Source: an uncultured Gammaproteobacteria bacterium (GTDB lineage Bacteria; Pseudomonadota; Gammaproteobacteria; Arenicellales; JAANXG01). Taken from it: 64,000 nucleotides of DNA. The notes beneath the pieces were generated by a model that did no database searches, was not told the origin of the DNA, and was given only the letters and a program-made list of their open reading frames with translations. This document shows, in pieces, positions 25,758-34,881 of the stretch (its first letter is position 1; every line of letters begins with the position of its first letter). Both the position numbers and the translations under genes were made by a program. The stretch covers positions 1 through 64,000 of the forward strand of contig CAMYKK010000029.1 of the NCBI GenBank assembly GCA_947258975.1, written 5' to 3'.

Positions 25758-27545
25758 ATGTTTACTACTCGCCCTGAGTTACTCGGCACCTTCGGCATGG
25801 TGGCGTCCACCCACTGGCTCGCCTCTGCCGTGGGCATGGCCATTTTGGAGAAGGGCGGCAATGCCTTTGACGCCGCCGCCGCGGCTGGATTTGTCCTGCA
25901 AGTAGTGGAACCGCACCTCAACGGCCCCGCCGGCGATCTGCCAATCCTTTTCTATAGTGCCGAGCGGCGCAAGGCGCTGGTGATCTGCGGTCAGGGTGTG
26001 GCGCCGGCCGCGGCGACGATTGAACGCTATCGTGCGTTGGACCTGGACCTGGTGCCGGGCTCAGGGCTGTTGGCGGCCACCGTGCCCGGTGCGTTTGACG
26101 CCTGGTTATTGATGCTGCGGGAGTTCGGTACGTTGCCTCTGTCCGCTGTCATTGCCCCGGCCATCCACTATGCCCGGGACGGTTATCCCTTGACGCCAGG
26201 CATATGCGCAACCATCGGCGGCGTCAGCGGCCTGTTCCGCGATGAATGGTCAAGTTCCGCCGCGCTGTATCTGCGAAACGGCGCGCCGCCAAGCGCCGGC
26301 ACGCTGTTTCGCAATCCGGAGCTGGCTGCCGCCTACGAACGTATTGTGCGTGAGGCCGAGGACGGGGGCGGCGACCGGGAGACACAAATTGAGGCAGCGC
26401 GTGGCCATTTTTACCGCGGTTTTGTCGCGGAGGCGATTGATGAATTTTGCCGTAACAATGAGTTCATGGATACGTCCGGACGCCGGCACCGGGGTTTTCT
26501 TACCGCGAACGATCTAGGGGCTTGGCAGGCGACCATCGAAGAGCCGTTGTCCTACGATTACCACGGCTACCGGGTGTACAAAACGGACAGCTGGGGACAG
26601 GGTCCGGTGTTCTTGCAGCAGTTGGCGCTGTTGAAAGATATGGATCTCGCGTCCATGGATCCCGTCGGCTCCGAGTTCGTGCACACGGTGCTGGAATGCG
26701 CGAAGCTCGCGTTCGCCGATCGTGAAGCGTTCTATGGCGACCCCGACTTTGTACAGGTACCCATGGACCGGCTGTTGAGTGATGCGTACAACCATGCACG
26801 CCGGGGCCTCATTGAGCCGCGGGCAAGCCTGGAACTGCGCCCGGGGGACATACCTGGTTTTGGCGCAGTTCCGATCAACCGCGTTGCCACATCGGACGCT
26901 GCATCAGGCGGCGCAGCCGTGTTGGGTACCGCCGAAGACACGATGGCTCAATACGGCGGGGTGCGCGGCGACACCTGTCACCTGGACGTGATCGACCGGG
27001 CCGGCAATATGGTGGCCGCCACCCCCAGCGGCGGCTGGTTGCAAAGCTCTCCGGTGATCCCTGGTCTCGGATTTGCGTTGGGCACGCGGGCGCAGATGTT
27101 CTGGCTGCAAGAAGGTATGCCGACGAGCATGGCCCCGGGGGCGCGTCCGCGCACAACCTTGACTCCATCGCTTGCGTTTCGGGACGGTGAGCCATACATG
27201 GTGTTTGGCACGCCCGGGGAAGATAAGCAGGATCAGTGGTCTTTGACGTTTTTCCTGCGCCACGTGCATTTCGGCATGAATCTGCAAGAGGCGATCGATG
27301 CGCCCATGTTTCATAGCAATCACTTTCCAGGTTCGTTTTATCCCCGCGAGTCGTATCCCGGACGGGTCGCGATTGAAGGACGTTTCCCCGGTGGAACCAT
27401 CACCGATCTGCGCCGGCGTGGTCACGACGTACAAATCGAAGCCGACTGGTGCCTTGGACGCCTCAGCGCGGTGAGTAGAGAAGGACCGCTATTGAAGGCG
27501 GGGGCAAATCCACGCTATATGCAGGGTTATGCGGTGGGAAGGTAA
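25758..27545 (+). CDS. Gamma-glutamyltransferase family protein
   Basis: A 595-residue Ntn-hydrolase of the GGT family. The large-subunit start MVASTHWLASAVGMAILEKGGNAFDAA-type region (seen as GMAILEKGGNAFDAAAAAGF) and EPHLNGPAGD match. The autocatalytic Thr is expected in GDTCHLDVIDRAGN, where E. coli GGT has TTHYSV. No signal peptide is visible, unlike periplasmic GGT; the cytoplasmic subgroup is often linked to acid uptake or amide degradation. The ATG at 25758 was chosen over a TTG 33 bases upstream. It lies between aspartate dehydrogenase and the TctC gene, followed by a stem-loop at 27551-27596. Confidence 0.85.
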   Translation: MFTTRPELLGTFGMVASTHWLASAVGMAILEKGGNAFDAAAAAGFVLQVVEPHLNGPAGDLPILFYSAERRKALVICGQGVAPAAATIERYRALDLDLVPGSGLLAATVPGAFDAWLLMLREFGTLPLSAVIAPAIHYARDGYPLTPGICATIGGVSGLFRDEWSSSAALYLRNGAPPSAGTLFRNPELAAAYERIVREAEDGGGDRETQIEAARGHFYRGFVAEAIDEFCRNNEFMDTSGRRHRGFLTANDLGAWQATIEEPLSYDYHGYRVYKTDSWGQGPVFLQQLALLKDMDLASMDPVGSEFVHTVLECAKLAFADREAFYGDPDFVQVPMDRLLSDAYNHARRGLIEPRASLELRPGDIPGFGAVPINRVATSDAASGGAAVLGTAEDTMAQYGGVRGDTCHLDVIDRAGNMVAATPSGGWLQSSPVIPGLGFALGTRAQMFWLQEGMPTSMAPGARPRTTLTPSLAFRDGEPYMVFGTPGEDKQDQWSLTFFLRHVHFGMNLQEAIDAPMFHSNHFPGSFYPRESYPGRVAIEGRFPGGTITDLRRRGHDVQIEADWCLGRLSAVSREGPLLKAGANPRYMQGYAVGR

Positions 27546-27550
27546 TGACA

Positions 27551-27596
27551 AACTGGTCAAGCCTACACCGGATGCGTTAGGCTAACTTCACCAGTT
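27551..27596 (+). terminator. Nested stem-loop between GGT and TctC genes
   Basis: AACTGGT (27551-27557) pairs with ACCAGTT (27590-27596), and inside it AGCCTA (27560-27565) pairs with TAGGCT (27578-27583). The loop is 12 bases, with unequal internal bulges. It starts 6 bases after the GGT stop. No T-run follows, so it may be a processing or mRNA-stability hairpin rather than an intrinsic terminator. Confidence 0.5.
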
Positions 27597-27622
27597 AGAT
27601 GATCAATCACAGAGGGTGGAGC

Positions 27623-28588
27623 ATGATGAAGCGTTATATTTTCAATATCCTAGTTGCTGCTTTTGCGTTCGTAGTGCTGCCGACGAAGGTGCTCGCCGCC
27701 GACATTCCGTGCAGCACCGCCAAGTTGATCGTGCCGTGGAAGGCCGGTGGCGGCACCGACATCATTTTTCGTGTCGTCGTCGATGCGGTGAACAAAGGCG
27801 GCATCAAGCCCCCGCTTCAGGTGGTCAACATCACCGGGCAGGGCGGCAATAAAGGCGCGAAGGAGGCACGTGCTGCGAAGGCGGACGGATGCACGCTGTT
27901 CGCGATGCATCAAAGCGCCATTACTAGTTTCTTCAGCGGCCGTGTTGATTTTACCTGGGACTCTTTCGAGCCAGTGGCCATGGTGACCAACACGCCGTCC
28001 ATCATCGGCGCTAACAAGGACGTCCCCTACAATGATCTCAATGACCTGATCGCGGCGGCCAAGGCGAAACCGCAAACGATTCTCGCGGGGGGCACCCTGG
28101 GTTCCACCAGTCAATTTATTTTTCTGTTGTTGGAAGATGCCGCAAGTGTGAAGTTCAAACACATCTCGTACGACGGCACCCGTGAGCGCATGACGGCGCT
28201 GCTTGCGAAGAACATTGAGCTCGGCGAGATCAACGTGACCGCCGCACAAAAATACATCAAGACCAATGAACTCAAAGCTCTGGGCATCGCCACGCCGGAG
28301 CGGGACAAGCGGGTGCCGGATGTGAAAACGCTGAAGGAGCAGGGCATCGATTTGGAATTTGGTCTGGACCGCGGGGTGATGGCTCCCAAGGGTACGCCCG
28401 CCGGCGTCATCAAGCATTATGAAACCGCGATACTCAAGGCTATGAGTTCTCCGGAAGTGGTTGCGCAGCTGGAGGCCAAAGGCAGTATCGTACGGCCTCT
28501 TGGCACCGCGGATTACCGACAGCATCTTCAGCAGACATACGATACCCTGAAGACAACGGCGATCAAGGTTGGAATATATAAGCCGTAA
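27623..28588 (+). CDS. tctC: TctC-type tripartite tricarboxylate transporter binding protein
   Basis: A 321-residue periplasmic substrate-binding protein of the Bug/TctC family. A signal peptide (ending PTKVLAAD) is followed by VPWKAGGGTD, the characteristic first strand and loop; GQGGNKGAKEARAAKADG, ILAGGTLGSTSQF and DRGVMAPKGTPAGV follow the family pattern. It captures a carboxylated substrate for the TctAB membrane pair encoded next. ATG codons at 27623 and 27626 are both possible. It is the first gene of a complete three-component transporter. Confidence 0.92.
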   Translation: MMKRYIFNILVAAFAFVVLPTKVLAADIPCSTAKLIVPWKAGGGTDIIFRVVVDAVNKGGIKPPLQVVNITGQGGNKGAKEARAAKADGCTLFAMHQSAITSFFSGRVDFTWDSFEPVAMVTNTPSIIGANKDVPYNDLNDLIAAAKAKPQTILAGGTLGSTSQFIFLLLEDAASVKFKHISYDGTRERMTALLAKNIELGEINVTAAQKYIKTNELKALGIATPERDKRVPDVKTLKEQGIDLEFGLDRGVMAPKGTPAGVIKHYETAILKAMSSPEVVAQLEAKGSIVRPLGTADYRQHLQQTYDTLKTTAIKVGIYKP

Positions 28589-28678
28589 CACCTTCAGTAA
28601 GCGCTGATCGAACATGTGCGGCCGGCGGTCTCGATGAACGGCCGTCGGTTGCGTTTGTCTGAAGCGGAGGAAAGCAGT

Positions 28679-29170
28679 GTGAGCCGATTTCACCTAGACA
28701 CACTGGTGGCCATTTTCCTGTTACTTTTTTGCGGTATTTTCCTCACTGCCAGTTTCAGCATTCGAGAGACCAGCTACGCAAGCCTCGGCGCAGAGGTCTG
28801 GCCGCGCCTCATTCTCATCTTTCTGACTCTGTTGAGCTTCGGCTATCTCGTCCAGTCCGTGCGCCACCACGGCCGGCCCGAGGGGGCGGTGCCCGAGCGG
28901 CGTGGATTGAGGCAGTGGTTCCTTCGCCATCTCAACGCGTTCTGGTGCTTCCTTTGGTTCGGTTTGTTTCTGCTCAGCTTGCCCCATCTCGGCATGTTGG
29001 CCGGTGGGGTTGTATTCGTATACGCCACGCTGACGTCCCTCGGGCGCCGGGATTGGTATGGCCATCTGGTACACGCGGCGATTGCGGTCATGTCGGTAGG
29101 AACTATGTGGGCGATTTTTACCTATGGTCTGAAGGTATTTCTCCCCGCCGGGACCGTTTTTTTCTTCTGA
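28679..29170 (+). CDS. tctB: TctB small membrane subunit
   Basis: A 163-residue protein with four membrane helices (about 8-27, 41-60, 89-109 and 128-150), the standard topology of TctB. The N-terminus contains ASFSIRETSYASLGAEVWP, where the family has a conserved GPxxFP-like segment. The start is a GTG at 28679 with GGAGG just upstream. It is followed by TctA after a short gap of about 20 bases. TctB and TctA form the membrane part of the sodium- or proton-driven symporter. Confidence 0.85.
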   Translation: MSRFHLDTLVAIFLLLFCGIFLTASFSIRETSYASLGAEVWPRLILIFLTLLSFGYLVQSVRHHGRPEGAVPERRGLRQWFLRHLNAFWCFLWFGLFLLSLPHLGMLAGGVVFVYATLTSLGRRDWYGHLVHAAIAVMSVGTMWAIFTYGLKVFLPAGTVFFF

Positions 29171-29189
29171 TCAGGGGGACGAACCGCTG

Positions 29190-30845
29190 ATTGAGAATAT
29201 ACTCAGCGCGGGGTACGAAGTTTTTCAGCTGCACACGCTGGCATTGATGACCCTCGGCGTTACCGCGGGTTTGATCGCCGGCGCGATTCCTGGCTTTACC
29301 ATTGCTATGGCCGTGGTATTGACGTTGCCATTTACCTTCGGCATGACCGCTACCGAGGGTCTGTCGACCATGATCGGTGTGCTGGTCGGCGGCCTGTCCG
29401 GAGGGCTCATGGCGGGCATGCTCACCGGCATTCCCGGTACGCCATCGTCGGTGGCGACCACGTTTGACGGATTTCCCATGGCGCGCAAGGGCCAACCGGG
29501 GCTCGCCCTGGGGATCGGAGTGTGGTCGTCGTTCTTCGGTGGCATCACCGGCGCGGTGGTGCTCGTGACCTTGGCGCCGCAGCTGGCGCGCGTCGGGTTG
29601 GAGTTCGGGCCCTGGGACTATTTCGCGTTAGTCATGTTTGCGCTGACAATCACTTCCAGCCTGTCCGGGAAGGCCCTGCTCAAAGGTATTATCGCGGGCA
29701 CCCTGGGGTTGCTGGTCGCCGCGATCGGTGAGGATGAAGTCAACGGCGTCGCCCGATTCACCTTTGGCAACGACGCTATTCGGCAGGGTTTTGCGTTCCT
29801 GCCAGTGTTGGTCGGCCTGTTTGCCTTCAGTCAACTGTTGAGCGATGTCCAGGATCGTGCCAAGGCGAGCAAACCACTCATGCCAAAGGGAGCCAAAGCG
29901 GTGAGAGTCGAACACCGGCGAGCCATCGTCGAGGTGCTGCGCCTTTGGGTGGTGGTGTTGCGATCGTCGTTAATAGGGGTGTTCACCGGCATCCTGCCCG
30001 GTGCGGGCTCGTCGGTCTCCAATATCCTTGCTTATGATCAAGCCAAAAAGGCATCTAAAAACCCGGATGAATTTGGCACCGGCATTCCAGACGGGATTGT
30101 CGCGCCCGAGTCTTCGAATAACGCCACTGAAGGCGGCGCTCTGATCATGATGATGGCCTTGGGCATTCCAGGCGATATCATAACCGCCGTGATGCTCGGT
30201 GCGTTGTTGATTCACGACGTCGTGCCGAGTCCCTCATTCATCAGCGAAGAACCGGTACTCGCCTATTCCATTTTTATCGCCTTCTTCTTTGCGCATTTCA
30301 TCATGGTCGCGATGCAGGCACTTTGTCTGCGCATCTTCGTGCTTATTACCCGCGTACCGATGTATATCCTCGCGTCGGTAATCCTTATTTATTGCGCGAT
30401 CGGTGTTTTCGCTTTACACAACGTCGGTTTCGATTTATGGACATTGTTTTTGTTTGGCATACTTGGTTATGTAATGCGTAATCTCGGCTTTCCGCTGGCG
30501 CCGATGATACTGGGCGTTGTGTTGGGTGATATCGCCGAACTGAATCTCAATCGGGCATGGTCCATCAGCAATGACCTTTCCTTATTTTTCACCCGTCCCT
30601 GGTCGGCGTTTTTCCTGACCCTGGCGGCGTTCTCTACGGTATTCCCGTTGTATCAGCGTGATCGCGGCAGCAAGAATTGGACGCAGTTTTATTTTCCCAT
30701 ATTCGTATTTGCCATCGCCATCCCGGTGATGTTCATGGGAGGCACGGTCCGACCGGTGATCGGATCATGCCTCATCGTTCTGGGGGCGTATCTAATGTGG
30801 CGCCGGTTTCAACAACGCACGCCGCGACGCGTATCTGCCGAGTAA
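29190..30845 (+). CDS. tctA: TctA large membrane subunit, non-canonical start
   Basis: About 551 residues and 11-12 membrane helices. It carries the TctA signature GLIAGAIPGFTIAMAVVL and the second motif GVFTGILPGAGSSVSN, plus APESSNNATEGGALI, all conserved in TctA. The frame stays homologous upstream of the first ATG/TTG (29247/29244): residues IENILSAGYEVFQLHTLALM match the usual TctA N-terminal helix. There is no ATG, GTG or TTG there; ATT at 29190 or CTG at 29187, with AGGGGG a suitable distance before it, is the probable start. If the conventional start is used, the first helix is truncated. Confidence 0.9.
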   Translation: MENILSAGYEVFQLHTLALMTLGVTAGLIAGAIPGFTIAMAVVLTLPFTFGMTATEGLSTMIGVLVGGLSGGLMAGMLTGIPGTPSSVATTFDGFPMARKGQPGLALGIGVWSSFFGGITGAVVLVTLAPQLARVGLEFGPWDYFALVMFALTITSSLSGKALLKGIIAGTLGLLVAAIGEDEVNGVARFTFGNDAIRQGFAFLPVLVGLFAFSQLLSDVQDRAKASKPLMPKGAKAVRVEHRRAIVEVLRLWVVVLRSSLIGVFTGILPGAGSSVSNILAYDQAKKASKNPDEFGTGIPDGIVAPESSNNATEGGALIMMMALGIPGDIITAVMLGALLIHDVVPSPSFISEEPVLAYSIFIAFFFAHFIMVAMQALCLRIFVLITRVPMYILASVILIYCAIGVFALHNVGFDLWTLFLFGILGYVMRNLGFPLAPMILGVVLGDIAELNLNRAWSISNDLSLFFTRPWSAFFLTLAAFSTVFPLYQRDRGSKNWTQFYFPIFVFAIAIPVMFMGGTVRPVIGSCLIVLGAYLMWRRFQQRTPRRVSAE

Positions 30846-31019
30846 GAGTGACGACAACTCGATTCAACGCCGCTAGTGTCTGTTCTTTTGTCAATGTGAT
30901 TGGTTGGTTCGTACCTGCGTGCACAGCCGTGGCCAGGTCTGGGTTTTACGCGATATGCTGCGCTGCGGCCGTCCTCAGCGCCGCCCGGATGATATGACGA
31001 GCATGTGGCTTCACTTGTA

Positions 31020-31907
31020 ATGCAACGACCCATCCTCAGTGTTCACAATTTGCAGAAACGGTATCCCGGCGTTGTTGCCGTTGACGGCGTAGGTTTCACC
31101 ATCACCGAAGGGACCTGTTTTGGGCTGTTGGGACCCAACGGTGCCGGCAAGACCACCACGATCGAGATCATGGAGGGAATCACCGAGTCCACCGCAGGAG
31201 AGGTTCGCTATCGCGGCGCGCCGCGCGACAGGCGTTTTCGCGAAGAGATCGGCATTCAGTTTCAAACCACTGCGTTACAGGACCACCTCACCGTCAAGGA
31301 GACGCTGGACCTGTTTCATCGCTTGTACGAGCACACCGCCAATCTCGACGAGATTGTCGCGGCGTGCGCCTTGGAAGAACTGCTCGCCCGCGACAACCGC
31401 AAACTATCCGGTGGTCAACGCCAGCGCTTGTTGTTGGCAATTGCGCTGTTGAACGATCCGCAGGTATTGTTTCTCGATGAGCCGACAACCGGCCTGGACC
31501 CGCAATCACGCCGTAATTTTTGGCAACTTATCGAAAGTATCAAGCGGCAAAAGAAAACCATTGTGCTCACCACCCATTACATGGAAGAGGCATACCGGTT
31601 GTGTGATGATATCGTCATCATGGAACACGGCAGGATTATTGCCGCGGGACCACCTGCAGATTTACTGGCTGAACATTTTGACGAAACGATTCTCCAGCTG
31701 CCGGCGGAAGACTTTACCGCCTCCAATTATCGTTTCCCGTTCACCGTATTGCAGGGTGACGGCTGTGTGGAGATTTCCGTCAGGGACGTGGACGAAGCCA
31801 TCAAACAGCTACAGCAACAGGGCATTTCCCTACAACGCCTCGAGATTCGGCCGCGTACCCTCGATGACTTGTTCCTCGAACTTACTGGTAAGGAACTGCG
31901 CCCATGA
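31020..31907 (+). CDS. ABC-2 type exporter ATP-binding protein
   Basis: A 295-residue ATPase. Walker A GPNGAGKTTT, signature LSGGQRQRL and Walker B VLFLDEPTTGLDP are in order, followed by the switch His in TTHYMEEAYRLCDD. The C-terminal 70 residues form the extra domain seen in NodI/DrrA/YadG-type exporters. The next gene encodes the permease and overlaps by four bases (ATGA). The substrate is unknown; candidates are lipids, drugs or exopolysaccharides. A GTG at 31005 is an alternative start. Confidence 0.92.
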   Translation: MQRPILSVHNLQKRYPGVVAVDGVGFTITEGTCFGLLGPNGAGKTTTIEIMEGITESTAGEVRYRGAPRDRRFREEIGIQFQTTALQDHLTVKETLDLFHRLYEHTANLDEIVAACALEELLARDNRKLSGGQRQRLLLAIALLNDPQVLFLDEPTTGLDPQSRRNFWQLIESIKRQKKTIVLTTHYMEEAYRLCDDIVIMEHGRIIAAGPPADLLAEHFDETILQLPAEDFTASNYRFPFTVLQGDGCVEISVRDVDEAIKQLQQQGISLQRLEIRPRTLDDLFLELTGKELRP

Positions 31908-32923
31908 TGCGGCGTTTCCTGGCGATACTCCATGCCCGAAACATGGAATTCCTACGGGACCGATCCTCGCTGAGCTGGAACCTATTGGTCCCGATACTGC
32001 TGGTGTTGGGGATGGCCTGGATCTTTTGGGAGGACGATCGCCCGTTGTTCAAGGTGGCAATCCTGGATCAATCCCAGCAAATCGACCGGGAGGCGCATCC
32101 GTTTCTGTCCACCCGGCATATTCACTTCTACACCGTCCCAGATCAACAGGAAGCGATACGAAAGGTTTCCCGCCATCAGATCGACATGTTGATCAAGCTC
32201 GGCGGAACGCGCACTTATTGGATCAACGCGGATTCCCCGAAGGGTTATGTCCTGGAGAGGATGTTGCTGGGCAGCGGGGGTGCTCCGCTGAGCAAGGCCG
32301 CGGTTTCCGGGCACCCGGTACGTTATATCGACTGGTTGTTACCCGGAATATTGGGGATGAATATGATGTTTTCTTGTTTGTTCGGTGTGGGCTTTGTCGT
32401 CGTACGTTATCGCAAGAACGGTTTTTTGAAGCGGCTCAATGCCACTCCTCTTCGTGCCGTCGAGTTCCTTTCAGCACAAATCGCGTCACGTCTCATGATC
32501 ACGCTGACGTCCGTTACGCTTGTGTTTTGGGGCATGGGTGTATTTCTCAACATCCGCATGGACGGTAGTTACCTTCTGTTGTTTATGGTTGCCGCCCTGG
32601 GCGCGGTTTCTCTCATTGCATTGGCGTTGGTTGCCACGTCACGCGTCAGCAGCGAAGAATTGGCAAGTGGCCTGTTGAATTTCCTCGGTTGGCCGATGAT
32701 GCTGTTATCCGGAGTTTGGTTTTCGATGGAGGGCACTAACGAGTTCTTGCAGGCGCTTGCCCAGCTTCTGCCGTTGACTCATGTGCTAGAGGCTGCCCGC
32801 GCAATCATGATTGACGGTTACGGTTGGCCGCATATTGCAAGGAATGTCATGGCATTGGTGGCCATGGGTGCGGTTTTTATGGGACTGGGTGCAATATTAT
32901 TCAAGTGGCGCGCGGATAGTTGA
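31904..32923 (+). CDS. ABC-2 type exporter permease
   Basis: A 339-residue protein with one N-terminal membrane helix (about 24-42), a periplasmic loop of about 110 residues, then five helices in the second half (from YIDWLLPGILGMNMMFSCLFG to the last near 315-335). This 1+5 layout is usual for ABC-2/YhhJ-type permeases. It overlaps the ATPase gene stop as ATGA, indicating translational coupling. The conserved LNATPLRAVEFLSAQI coupling helix is visible after the second helix. Confidence 0.9.
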   Translation: MMRRFLAILHARNMEFLRDRSSLSWNLLVPILLVLGMAWIFWEDDRPLFKVAILDQSQQIDREAHPFLSTRHIHFYTVPDQQEAIRKVSRHQIDMLIKLGGTRTYWINADSPKGYVLERMLLGSGGAPLSKAAVSGHPVRYIDWLLPGILGMNMMFSCLFGVGFVVVRYRKNGFLKRLNATPLRAVEFLSAQIASRLMITLTSVTLVFWGMGVFLNIRMDGSYLLLFMVAALGAVSLIALALVATSRVSSEELASGLLNFLGWPMMLLSGVWFSMEGTNEFLQALAQLLPLTHVLEAARAIMIDGYGWPHIARNVMALVAMGAVFMGLGAILFKWRADS

Positions 32924-33056
32924 ATTCTCAATACAGCTTGGCGGTATATTGGGGACTTTTGCATGGCAACCGGTTGTATTATCTTGCTTGGCAATCGTGG
33001 CCAAATCACAATTAGTACGTAACGCTGGCAGAACCATTTTGCGGAGGATATCGGGT

Positions 33057-34358
33057 GTGTTCGTAGATCACCGACGACGGCTGTTGCAGTTGGTTGATGC
33101 GATAGTCGTATCACTCCTTTTGTGCGTATCGGTCCATGGCCAACCGACGCAAGACCCGTTGGAATATGCCGAGATTAAAGCGCCGTACACCGCGGAGGCA
33201 GATCCTGCGAATCAAGCGTCGGATCACTCGATCGGTTCGAACCTCGAGGGGTGGGACCATTTTCTACTTGCGCTCGTCAAGCAAACGGTCGCGAATCTGC
33301 CTGTTGATGACCTGACTCGATTCGAGTTGATGGAGATCTTGATCGATGCGCGCTACGAAGCCGTCAATGTTCTGGAACGCGACACGAAAGATTGGCATGC
33401 GGCGTTCCGCGGATTATTCATTCAATCCTGGCAGCGGTTGATACCAATATTGAAACGCTTCAGCGACCAGGCCGACGCGGGATCCCCGTTCCAATTTATG
33501 TTGAGTGCAGAGGAAATGCTGGATGCCATGGAACAGATGGGCAGCAATTTCGGTATCGATCTGCCGGAGGTGATCCGGCGTCTAACAACTATGTATGTGC
33601 CACCAGGCCGGGAGATCAAGGGACGGCCCACCGACGTCGACCCGGAATTGCGGCGAATGTTTGGATTTGGACCGCCCCTGCCGCCGCCGGCCGTGCGTCA
33701 ACTGCCCGCACCCACCGGTCGGCCTAAACGCCCAAGTTCATTATTTTCCAACGCCTGGGCGTCGCCCCCGGAAGTCGACTTGTTACGGTTACGGGGTTGG
33801 GCGCCAACCCGTCGGGATCTGGACGAGTATCTGCCTTTGGTCCGACACTTGCTCACGGATACTGTGCAAGAGCGACTCATCAATACACGCTTATCAAGTG
33901 AGTTTCATGAAATGTATCGGCACCTGGTGTTAGCGGCAGCGTGGCAAGAGACGTGTTGGCGTCAGTTCATCAAGGTCGGTGACGGGATCAAACCGATCCG
34001 TTCCCGGCGCGGTGCGGTCGGGTTAATGCAGGTGGTGCCCCGAGTGTGGCGAGGCTTCTACGATGTCAATGGGCTCACCTTCGACATCTTTTACAACGCT
34101 CGTGCCGGTAGCGAGATTCTGCTTCACTATCTCCAGAACTATGCGATCGCCAAGGGTGAACATCAGGTAACGGGAAAAGTCGACAGCCTTGCGCGCGCCA
34201 CCTATGCGGCCTACAACGGTGGACCTAGACAATTGCGCCGCTACCGGAGCAAATCCACGTCTACCAAGATACGCGCAATCGACCGGGCATTTTATAAAAA
34301 GTTTCGTGTCACGAAGAAAGGTAACGAACTTGCGGTAGCCGGCTGCTATTCGGGATAG
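33057..34358 (+). CDS. Exported lytic transglycosylase (SLT domain)
   Basis: A 433-residue protein with a signal peptide (VVSLLLCVSVHGQ). The first 300 residues are a helical, Pro-rich region without known domain. The SLT lysozyme-like domain is at about 295-410: catalytic Glu in LAAAWQETCW, then RGAVGLMQVVPRVW and the closing AAYNGGPRQLRRY. It cleaves peptidoglycan between MurNAc and GlcNAc. The GTG at 33057 was chosen because GGAGG stands about ten bases before it and the signal peptide starts there; further in-frame codons upstream overlap the permease gene. The next open frame is a dead GGDEF gene. Confidence 0.85.
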   Translation: MFVDHRRRLLQLVDAIVVSLLLCVSVHGQPTQDPLEYAEIKAPYTAEADPANQASDHSIGSNLEGWDHFLLALVKQTVANLPVDDLTRFELMEILIDARYEAVNVLERDTKDWHAAFRGLFIQSWQRLIPILKRFSDQADAGSPFQFMLSAEEMLDAMEQMGSNFGIDLPEVIRRLTTMYVPPGREIKGRPTDVDPELRRMFGFGPPLPPPAVRQLPAPTGRPKRPSSLFSNAWASPPEVDLLRLRGWAPTRRDLDEYLPLVRHLLTDTVQERLINTRLSSEFHEMYRHLVLAAAWQETCWRQFIKVGDGIKPIRSRRGAVGLMQVVPRVWRGFYDVNGLTFDIFYNARAGSEILLHYLQNYAIAKGEHQVTGKVDSLARATYAAYNGGPRQLRRYRSKSTSTKIRAIDRAFYKKFRVTKKGNELAVAGCYSG

Positions 34359-34385
34359 CATTTTTCGTCCGCCGCGCTTCCGGCG

Positions 34386-34700
34386 GAGGGTGATCGTGTC
34401 CCTGTTGATTTGGCCCAGCTTCTACTGCGCACGTTTCGCGAGTGCGACGTCATCGGGCGGCTCGGAGGCGATGAGTTTTGCGTGTTGGTGACCGGCGGCG
34501 AGCAGCAAAGTATTTCCAAAGTGTTAGAGCGGCTTGACGAGGGCGTTCATATTCGTAATGTTGAGTACGCAAATCGATATCGAGTCGCCTATAGTTTTGG
34601 TGTATGCGCTTGGGATAGGGAGCGGGAGCGGCACGGGTCGATTGCGGAGCTGCTTCACGATGCGGAAGCCATTACGTAGGCATCCAAGAGGGCCAAGTGA
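34386..34700 (+). pseudogene. Degraded GGDEF diguanylate cyclase
   Basis: The frame AEGDRVPVDLAQLLLRTFRE, then CDVIGRLGGDEFCVLV and YSFGVCAWDRE, is plainly the second half of a GGDEF domain. The N-terminal half, including the usual sensor and DxD region, is absent and no start codon leads into it. Near the end, where GGDEF proteins have DADAAMYASKR, the sequence reads DAEAIT, a TAG stop at 34677-34679, then ASKRAK and a TGA. So an amber codon replaces the conserved tyrosine. The gene is truncated at the front and broken at the back, and cannot make cyclic di-GMP. Confidence 0.8.
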
Positions 34701-34881
34701 GGCGCGCAAAATTGGATCGCGCTGTTCCAGATGATTACTTTTACGGTCCCCTCCGTATACAAGTTTGTGTCGATCTTCAATTCCCGCTGTCTGATCATTG
34801 GCCGCCGGATATCCGAAAACGCAGAACCTAACACGTCATCGGGTTGTCCAAGGTGGTTGGAGTTCAACAAACCCGTTTCCG

